DNA from: Candidatus Wildermuthbacteria bacterium
GTDB taxonomy: Bacteria > Patescibacteriota > Minisyncoccia > Minisyncoccales > UBA10102
Assembly: GCA_016177065.1 (NCBI GenBank)
Contig: JACOVZ010000049.1
Coordinates: 1-19,663 of the forward strand
DNA length: 19,663 bases
Reading direction: 5' to 3'
A program made the position numbers and the translations under genes. A model generated the notes under the pieces. The model did not search any database. It was not told where the DNA came from and saw only the letters and a program-made list of their open reading frames with translations. Positions 15,433 to 19,663 of this stretch are shown here, piece after piece (within the stretch, counting starts at the first letter, position 1; every line of letters begins with the position of its first letter).

Positions 15433-15693
15433 AGCGAGTTTTTTAAGCGCTTTTGCAAGGCGGGATTTCCTTCTGGAGGCCGTATTTTTTTTGATGAGGC
15501 CTGTTTTTGCCGCTTTGTCCAATGCCTTGAACGCCTGAGAAAGAAGCCTTGCGGCATCCCCCAAGTTTTTCTTAGACAGTAGTTCCTTTTCCTGTTTCAA
15601 GATTGCCTTAACCTTGTTCCTTTGGATTAAGTTTTTTTCTCTCCTTTTTATGCTTTGGCGAAGAGCCTTTTTGGCTGAACTTGTGATTGGCAT
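15427..15693 (-). CDS. rpsT: 30S ribosomal protein S20
   Basis: S20 is a small basic primary-binding protein of 16S rRNA. The 88-residue reading (E. coli 87) starts MPITSSAKKALRQSIKRREKN and has the conserved DKAAKTGLIKKNTASRRKSRLAKAL ending. The ATG at 15693 is preferred because it matches the family N-terminus. An in-frame ATG at 15711 would add six residues and has AGAGGAA directly against it, too close for a Shine-Dalgarno. The first 86 bases lie inside the uvrB 3' end in another frame. No separate promoter was found, so it probably depends on uvrB transcription or on a promoter inside that gene. Confidence 0.93.
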   Translation of the reverse strand: MPITSSAKKALRQSIKRREKNLIQRNKVKAILKQEKELLSKKNLGDAARLLSQAFKALDKAAKTGLIKKNTASRRKSRLAKALKKLAS

Positions 15694-17644
15694 ATGAATT
15701 GTTTGTAGCATTTCCTCTGGATTTTATCAAGTCGCGGAGCTTTGCCGCTCTCTCAAAATCCAGATTCTGGGCGGCCTGCCGCATTTCTTCTTCAAGAAGG
15801 GAGATGTCTTCAATGAGGGCGAATTCGTCTGCGACCTCCCTGCTTTTTGCTCCGAACGCCCAATCGCGTATTGGTTTTGATATAGCCTTGGGGCTGATGT
15901 GGTGAAGTTTGTTGTACTCTTCCTGGATTTTTCTCCTTCTCTCAATTTCTTTGAGAGCGGATTTCATGGAGCCGGTAATTGAGTCAGCATACAGGATGAC
16001 GCGTCCCTGCTCGTGCCTCGCCGCCCTTCCCATTGTTTGAATGAGCGTAGTTTCAGACCGCAAAAACCCTTCCTTGTCTGCGTCTAGAATCGCGACCAAA
16101 GAAACCTCGGGAAGATCCAGCCCTTCCCTGAGCAAGTTTATCCCTACCAGCACGTCGTATTTTCCTTCCCTGAAATTCTTGAGAATCTCGGGGCGCTCCA
16201 GCGTTTTCACTTCAGAGTGAAGCCATTGGGATGAAATATTCTGCTGGGCCAGAAATTCTGAAAGCTCCTCGGTAAGCCTTTTGGTGAGCGTGACCGCAAG
16301 CACCCGCTCGTGCTTTTTGCTTCTCTTTCGTATCTCTTCAATCAGGTCTTTCACCTGGTGTTTTGTGGGGCGTATTTCAATTGCAGGTTCCAGCAGCCCT
16401 GTTGGGCGTATGAGCTGCTCAACAATGCGTGGCCTTCCCGCTTTTTCTGTTTCTTCTTCTCCGGGGGTTGCAGAAACATATATCTTCTGCGGGGTCTTTT
16501 TCTCAAACTCCTCATAGCGCAACGGCCTGTTGTCTATTGCCGAAGCAAGCCTGAAGCCATGCCTCACCAGCATTTCTTTTCTTGCTCTGTCTTGCACCGC
16601 CATTGCCCGTATCTGGGGGAGAGTCTGGTGGGACTCATCCACAAACGCCAGAAAATCTTTGGGAAAGTAGTCAATGAGCGTGAAAGGGGGATCTCCCTGG
16701 TTTCTGAATTCAAGATGCCTTGAGTAGTTTTCAATGCCGTGGCAGTATCCGGATTCCTGCATCATTTCAAGGTCAAAATTGGTTCTTTGCTCGAGCCTCT
16801 GCATTTCAAGGAGCTTGTTTTCTTGTTTAAGCTTTTCAAGAGATTCCTGCAGTTCAAGCCTGATATTCGCAATGGCAACTTTGAGTTTCTCTTCTGAGGC
16901 TACCCAGAACTTGGCAGGGTAAAGAGAATACTCTCCGTCCCAGTTTTCATACGCAGGGCTCAGAGAACTTCTGCTTTTTGATACCGCAGAAACACTGTCT
17001 CCTTCAAATTCAATCCGCACCATTTCTTTTCCCGTGACAAGATGCATTTCAACGCTGTCGCCCCTTACTCTGAACGTCCCAGGCCCGAAGTCCGCATCAT
17101 TCCTCTGGTACTGGAGCATGGTGAGGTGGGAAAGGAAATCTCTTCTTCTGATGTTCTGCCCTTTCTTTATCGTGAAGCTCACTTTCTGGTATTCTTCCGG
17201 AGACCCAATGCTGTAAATGCATGAGACCGATGCCACGACAATTGTATCGGTTCTTTTCAGAACGTCTTGCACCGCCTCGTGGCGCATGCGATCCAAAACG
17301 TCGTTTATCTTTGCGTCCTTTTCAATGTAGGTGTCTGTTTGGGGAATGTAGGCTTCAGGCTGGTAGTAGTCGTAATAGGAAACAAAGTAATGGACTGCGT
17401 TATGGGGGAAGAACTCCTTGAACTCCTGGTACAGCTGAGCCGCAAGAGTTTTGTTTGGAGAAATGACAAGGGCCGGCTTCTGGAGTTTGGCAATAACATT
17501 GCACATTGTGTAGGTTTTACCAGATCCTGTCACGCCCAAAAGCACCTGGTGTTTCGCCCCAGCCTTGATGTTTTGCACGAGCTCTTCAATGGCTTTCGGC
17601 TGGTCGCCTGTAGGCTTGAATTTGGAAACAAGATTAAACTGCAT
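15608..17644 (-). CDS. uvrB: Excinuclease ABC subunit B
   Basis: UvrB is the damage-verifying helicase-like core of nucleotide excision repair, working with UvrA and UvrC. The 678-residue protein has Walker A GVTGSGKT at 37-44, the beta-hairpin YYDYYQPEAYIP near 90-101 that clamps DNA, Walker B with DESH at 336-339, helicase motifs through LLREGLDLPEVSLVAILDAD and QTMGRAARH, and a UVR domain (LLEEEMRQAAQNLDFERAAKLRD) for UvrC contact. About 38 basic, low-complexity residues follow the UVR domain, and their codons overlap rpsT. It starts 15 bp from the divergent ruvA. No Shine-Dalgarno or good -10 was found for it. Confidence 0.96.
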   Translation of the reverse strand: MQFNLVSKFKPTGDQPKAIEELVQNIKAGAKHQVLLGVTGSGKTYTMCNVIAKLQKPALVISPNKTLAAQLYQEFKEFFPHNAVHYFVSYYDYYQPEAYIPQTDTYIEKDAKINDVLDRMRHEAVQDVLKRTDTIVVASVSCIYSIGSPEEYQKVSFTIKKGQNIRRRDFLSHLTMLQYQRNDADFGPGTFRVRGDSVEMHLVTGKEMVRIEFEGDSVSAVSKSRSSLSPAYENWDGEYSLYPAKFWVASEEKLKVAIANIRLELQESLEKLKQENKLLEMQRLEQRTNFDLEMMQESGYCHGIENYSRHLEFRNQGDPPFTLIDYFPKDFLAFVDESHQTLPQIRAMAVQDRARKEMLVRHGFRLASAIDNRPLRYEEFEKKTPQKIYVSATPGEEETEKAGRPRIVEQLIRPTGLLEPAIEIRPTKHQVKDLIEEIRKRSKKHERVLAVTLTKRLTEELSEFLAQQNISSQWLHSEVKTLERPEILKNFREGKYDVLVGINLLREGLDLPEVSLVAILDADKEGFLRSETTLIQTMGRAARHEQGRVILYADSITGSMKSALKEIERRRKIQEEYNKLHHISPKAISKPIRDWAFGAKSREVADEFALIEDISLLEEEMRQAAQNLDFERAAKLRDLIKSRGNATNNSYANHKFSQKGSSPKHKKERKKLNPKEQG

Positions 17645-17650
17645 TACAAT
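17622..17650 (+). promoter_or_regulatory. ruvA promoter
   Basis: TTGGAA (4/6), a 17-bp spacer and TACAAT (5/6), ending 9 nt before the ruvA ATG, for a leader of 0-3 nt. Most of it lies inside the first codons of the divergent uvrB. Confidence 0.5.
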
Positions 17651-17659
17651 GGAATTACC

Positions 17660-18229
17660 ATGATCTCATATCTTAAAGGAAGAGTCTTTGTTAAAAACCC
17701 CGATTCCCTCATCTTAGTGGCAGGCGGGGTTGGATACAAGGTGTTTGCAGGGCCAAAGACGCTAGCCCTGCTTCAAGAGGGAGCAGAAGCTGAACTTTTC
17801 TGCTATCTGCATTTGAAAAGGGAAGAAACAATGGAGCTGTATGGAGTTTCATCCCTTGCGGCTCTTTCAATATTTGAGCTGATAAAAGGAGTGTCTGGCA
17901 TAGGGCCCAAAGCCGCTCTTGCTCTTTCTTCCTTAGGGGAACCAGAAGAAATACGCAAGGCGATTGAAATGGGGGATGAGTCTTTCTTTGGCAATGTTCA
18001 TGGGGTTGGAAGCAAGAAAATCCAAAAAGTCATTCTTGAGCTTACCGGGAAACTGAAGACGCTGAAAGGAGACCGCAAGATTGAGGCAAAAGACAAGGAT
18101 CTTCTTGACGCTTTGCAGGCCTTAGGATTCCCTTTGCAAAGAGCAAAGTCTGCTGTTTCAAGAATTCCCAAGGAAATCCAAAGTCCTGAGCATCGCATGA
18201 AGGAAGCCTTAAAGCTTGCGAGGAGATAG
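17660..18229 (+). CDS. ruvA: Holliday junction branch migration protein RuvA
   Basis: RuvA is the tetrameric junction-binding protein that loads the RuvB motors. The 189-residue protein has the N-terminal OB fold (MISYLKGRVFVKNPDSLILVAGGVGYKV), two helix-hairpin-helix motifs (GVSGIGPKAALAL and VHGVGSKKIQKVILEL), a charged linker and the C-terminal RuvB-binding domain (DLLDALQALGFPLQRAKSAV). The frame is open far upstream (to 17267), but that part is the antisense of uvrB. The ATG at 17660 gives the family N-terminus and sits just after a promoter. It is away from ruvB and ruvC, which form their own operon on the minus strand. Confidence 0.95.
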   Translation: MISYLKGRVFVKNPDSLILVAGGVGYKVFAGPKTLALLQEGAEAELFCYLHLKREETMELYGVSSLAALSIFELIKGVSGIGPKAALALSSLGEPEEIRKAIEMGDESFFGNVHGVGSKKIQKVILELTGKLKTLKGDRKIEAKDKDLLDALQALGFPLQRAKSAVSRIPKEIQSPEHRMKEALKLARR

Positions 18230-18232
18230 ATA

Positions 18233-18261
18233 TTGACAAGACACATCCAGGGCGATATTCT
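18233..18261 (+). promoter_or_regulatory. Promoter of the membrane-protein gene (module copy 1)
   Basis: TTGACA (6/6), a 17-bp spacer, TATTCT (4/6). Six nt further the sequence reads AACTCTTCCTTT from 18268, the expected start. The same promoter-plus-start arrangement recurs at 18966-19012. Confidence 0.65.
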
Positions 18262-18267
18262 GGATTA

Positions 18268-18372
18268 AACTCTTCCTTTTGTTTTTGCAAAAGCAAGGTA
18301 GCACTTTGAAAGGGGGTGAGATAAGCAAGGTATCCGGCGGTATTCACAGAAAAACACCAAAGGAGGCGTCTC
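18268..18372 (+). promoter_or_regulatory. Structured 105-nt leader of the membrane-protein gene
   Basis: Long for this window. It opens with AACTCTTCCTTT and a hairpin CTTTTG/CAAAAG (18276-18281 with 18288-18293). It then has GAAAGGGGGT and ATAAG, both of which have counterparts in the RNA at 19001, and ends with AAGGAGG 6 nt before the GTG start. A regulatory RNA element is possible; I recognise no known riboswitch class. Confidence 0.45.
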
Positions 18373-18858
18373 GTGCAAGTCAAGATGTTCTTGAGAATGC
18401 TCATAGCGCTTGCTATGGGTATATTCGCGATGTTTCTAGGGCCTCCAGAGTTGGCCCTCAGCGCTCTGATCCGTGGCATAAAAGGCATTTCCTTCTTCGC
18501 CGGGCCGGTTACCAGGAGAGGCAGAGTACTGGGATTCCTCAGCGTAATTCCCGGTATGTTGCTGATCATCCCGACGTTTGCCTTAAACTTAATTCTTCGA
18601 CACGCGCACCAGGCCCACTTTAACGTCATCTCCATCGTTCCTGATGTGCCTAAAATCATGCTGGCTTGGCTGAAGGCGAGGGCCGACCTCATTGGACTTG
18701 CTCTTGGCATTCAGCATTTATTCACCAACACCTGCGACATCACTGGGCCATTGGGCTCTGGAGGGAAGCCTGTTCAAACGGATGAAGGGAAGGCATTGAA
18801 CCTTTCTAACATCCGTAGCCACGCTCCGATTTCTGGCTTAAGGTTTGCGGCAAGCTAG
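18373..18858 (+). CDS. Uncharacterised small membrane protein
   Basis: A 161-residue protein I do not recognise. It starts with GTG, supported by a strong Shine-Dalgarno AAGGAGG with 6-nt spacing, rare in this window. Hydrophobic stretches lie at about 5-25 (FLRMLIALAMGIFAMFLG) and 53-73 (VLGFLSVIPGMLLIIPTFALN), with a weaker one at 105-115. The first could be a signal anchor. A short basic loop (TRRGR) lies between them, and the C-terminal 50 residues are polar (TNTCDITGPLGSGGKPVQTDEG). Its own promoter, long leader and 12-bp terminator make it a single-gene unit. Function is unknown. It could be specific to this lineage, but the expression signals argue that it is real. Confidence 0.65.
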   Translation: MQVKMFLRMLIALAMGIFAMFLGPPELALSALIRGIKGISFFAGPVTRRGRVLGFLSVIPGMLLIIPTFALNLILRHAHQAHFNVISIVPDVPKIMLAWLKARADLIGLALGIQHLFTNTCDITGPLGSGGKPVQTDEGKALNLSNIRSHAPISGLRFAAS

Positions 18859-18905
18859 CCATACGAGGTTCTTATTGGTTCTGCTAGAATCTTGCCACAT
18901 ACCGT

Positions 18906-18951
18906 AAAGAGGGTAGAAGATCTGCTTTGAAGCAACCTCTACCCTCTTTTT
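18906..18951 (+). terminator. Intrinsic terminator of the membrane-protein gene
   Basis: A perfect 12-bp stem (AAAGAGGGTAGA with TCTACCCTCTTT) starts 47 bp after the stop, with a smaller TGCTT/AAGCA hairpin in its loop, followed by TTTTT. It insulates the unit from the next promoter, 15 bp downstream. Confidence 0.85.
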
Positions 18952-18965
18952 GTTGAGAAAAATTC

Positions 18966-18994
18966 TTGACAGCAAGAATGCAGGGAGATATTTT
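18966..18994 (+). promoter_or_regulatory. Promoter of the ncRNA candidate (module copy 2)
   Basis: TTGACA (6/6), a 17-bp spacer, TATTTT, then 6 nt and AACTCTTCCTTT from 19001. It has the same spacing and initial transcribed sequence as the promoter at 18233. Confidence 0.7.
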
Positions 18995-19000
18995 TAATGA

Positions 19001-19171
19001 AACTCTTCCTTTCGGGGAAAGGCAGAGGCTGTTCCAGAAAAGGAGGTATAAGTAGGCACTTCTCACAACTTCATAGCACCTCCTATGTATTGAAGCCCGG
19101 GACTGAGCTTCGTACGGTGCGAACCCAAAAGGATGGGAATGTAGATAATGCATTTCCATCCTTTTCTTTTT
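19001..19171 (+). ncRNA. Candidate ~170-nt non-coding RNA with its own promoter and terminator
   Basis: A complete small transcription unit without a credible protein gene. From the predicted start the RNA can form hairpin 1, CCTTTC/GAAAGG (19008-19013 with 19017-19022); hairpin 2, AGGAGGT/ACCTCCT (19041-19047 with 19078-19084); hairpin 3, GAAGC/GCTTC (19092-19096 with 19107-19111); a small GGT-GCGA-ACC hairpin with a GNRA loop (19116-19125); and the terminator stem. Hairpin 2 holds a Shine-Dalgarno-like AAGGAGG, but no start codon follows at a useful distance, and it is sequestered by CCTCC. The first ~50 nt resemble the leader at 18268. It is no RNA family I recognise: length and shape do not fit tmRNA, SRP RNA or RNase P RNA. 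A cis-acting leader for the Mur ligase is less likely, because a strong terminator intervenes. Confidence 0.6.
19127..19171 (+). terminator. Intrinsic terminator of the ncRNA candidate
   Basis: A 15-bp stem (AAAAGGATGGGAATG with CATTTCCATCCTTTT, one G-T pair) with a 9-nt loop, followed by CTTTTT. It ends 30 bp before the Mur ligase ATG. Confidence 0.85.
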
Positions 19172-19201
19172 GCAAAGAGCTTTTTATGATAGAAATGTAC
19201 T

Positions 19202-19624
19202 ATGGTGAATATGCTCAGAAAACTTGCTCCCCGCTTTCTCCTCAGCTGGTACCACTATGCAATTTCTTTTCTTGGGGCGCTGTTTTTTAGATTCCCCTCA
19301 AGAAACTTGATTGTGATTGGGGTGACAGGCACGAACGGGAAGTCTACGACCGTGGACATGATCACAAGAATTCTGAAAGAGGCAGGGCTGAAAACAGCAT
19401 CGCTTTCTTCCATCCGTTTTACAATCGGAGAGAAAGAGCAGAGAAACGCTCTGAAGATGACCATGCCGGGCCGTTTTTTTATTAAGAGTTTTTTGAGAAA
19501 AGCAGTTGGCGCGAAATGCACTCATGCCGTGGTTGAGGTTACCTCAGAAGGAATTCTCCAGCACAGGCACCGCTTCATTAATTTCCATACGGCAGTATTC
19601 ACCAATCTTACCCCCGAGCACTAG
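19202..19624 (+). CDS. Mur ligase family protein (MurE-like), N-terminal part, ends at an in-frame TAG
   Basis: Mur ligases add amino acids to UDP-MurNAc precursors in the cytoplasm. The visible 140 residues contain a hydrophobic N-terminal stretch, the ATP-binding loop VIGVTGTNGKSTT at 38-50, the MTMPGRFFIKSFLR segment, VVEVTSEGI at 110-118 with the metal-ligand type Glu, and the FTNLTPEH strand at 133-140. The next codon is TAG. After it the frame continues ERHGSFEKYKEAK, the expected family sequence (compare TPEHxExHGSFENY), up to the window end. The gene is therefore either interrupted by a nonsense change or wrongly called at one base. A possible -10 TATGAT lies at 19185-19190. MurE or a MurE-like lipid II-modifying ligase is the best guess. 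Confidence 0.85.
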   Translation: MVNMLRKLAPRFLLSWYHYAISFLGALFFRFPSRNLIVIGVTGTNGKSTTVDMITRILKEAGLKTASLSSIRFTIGEKEQRNALKMTMPGRFFIKSFLRKAVGAKCTHAVVEVTSEGILQHRHRFINFHTAVFTNLTPEH

Positions 19625-19663
19625 GAGCGCCACGGATCGTTTGAAAAATACAAAGAAGCAAAA
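19625..19663 (+). other. In-frame continuation of the Mur ligase beyond the TAG, cut by the window end
   Basis: Thirteen sense codons reading ERHGSFEKYKEAK continue the Mur ligase domain in the same frame. They fit the family consensus, so the stop at 19622-19624 falls inside a conserved motif rather than at a natural gene end. Confidence 0.7.

Noticed and set aside
17267..17659. Extended N-terminus for ruvA
   Set aside because: Antisense to uvrB and not RuvA-like; the ATG at 17660 gives the family N-terminus and follows a promoter.
18042..18710. 222-residue minus-strand ORF
   Set aside because: Antisense to ruvA and the 161-residue gene, crossing their promoter and leader. Composition is that of a shadow frame.
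19001..19126. tRNA or known riboswitch (TPP, SAM, cobalamin, c-di-GMP)
   Set aside because: GGTGCGAACC resembles a T-arm by eye, but no cloverleaf forms, and none of the core motifs of these riboswitches is present.
18997..19290. 97-residue + strand ORF across the ncRNA candidate
   Set aside because: It runs through a strong terminator and over the Mur ligase start, has low-complexity composition and no Shine-Dalgarno at the right distance. The RNA reading explains the region better.
19622..19624. TAG recoded as a sense codon genome-wide
   Set aside because: yebC, the pilB-like gene, ruvA and the 161-residue gene all end in TAG at their natural family ends or beside the next gene start.

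Overview
The window is 19.7 kb of gene-dense bacterial chromosome. It is dominated by core replication, repair and cell-wall genes, with one small accessory locus in the middle. Protein styles point to a Candidate Phyla Radiation bacterium, most likely Patescibacteria of the Parcubacteria/Paceibacteria kind. The indications are a polA without the 3'-5' exonuclease domain, a PemK/MazF-type protein with the N-terminal extension I associate with these organisms, a DHH-phosphoesterase-like protein without catalytic residues, and very tight packing. This placement is inference from sequence style; there is no rRNA to confirm it. I see no tRNA, rRNA, CRISPR array, insertion sequence or prophage.

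Layout, left to right. (1) 1-4.3 kb: 3' part of dnaN (+), a class A penicillin-binding protein (-) and tyrS (+). (2) 4.3-6.55 kb: a minus-strand ruvB-yebC-ruvC operon for Holliday-junction processing plus a translation or transcription regulator. (3) 6.54-6.72 kb: a strong + strand promoter diverging from ruvB drives a rod-shaped RNA candidate with a 21-position closing stem. (4) 6.7-8.9 kb: a minus-strand pair, a degenerate DHH-like protein and a PilB/GspE-family ATPase with an altered Walker A. (5) 8.88-9.36 kb: tsaE (+). (6) 9.37-10.8 kb: an accessory two-gene operon, a winged-helix-like protein and a PemK/MazF-family protein, with its own near-consensus promoter. (7) 10.85-15.43 kb: a + strand polA, histidine kinase, response regulator, holA operon. 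(8) 15.43-17.64 kb: minus-strand uvrB and rpsT, with the start of rpsT inside the end of uvrB. (9) 17.66-18.23 kb: ruvA (+), away from ruvBC. (10) 18.23-19.2 kb: a membrane-protein gene with a long leader, a strong terminator, then a second transcription unit with its own promoter and terminator and no credible ORF, probably a ~170-nt non-coding RNA. Its promoter and 5' part are related to those of the membrane-protein gene. (11) 19.2 kb to the end: start of a Mur ligase with an in-frame TAG inside a conserved motif.

Two themes run through the window. First, several promoters place the -10 box only 6-9 nt before the start codon, which predicts leaderless or nearly leaderless mRNAs, while the membrane-protein gene has a long leader and a textbook Shine-Dalgarno. 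Second, convergent neighbours overlap at their stop codons in three places, with no room for a terminator. The most novel material is in the two non-coding RNA candidates (6.6 kb and 19.0 kb), the twin promoter/leader module at 18.2 and 19.0 kb, and the winged-helix/PemK-like pair.
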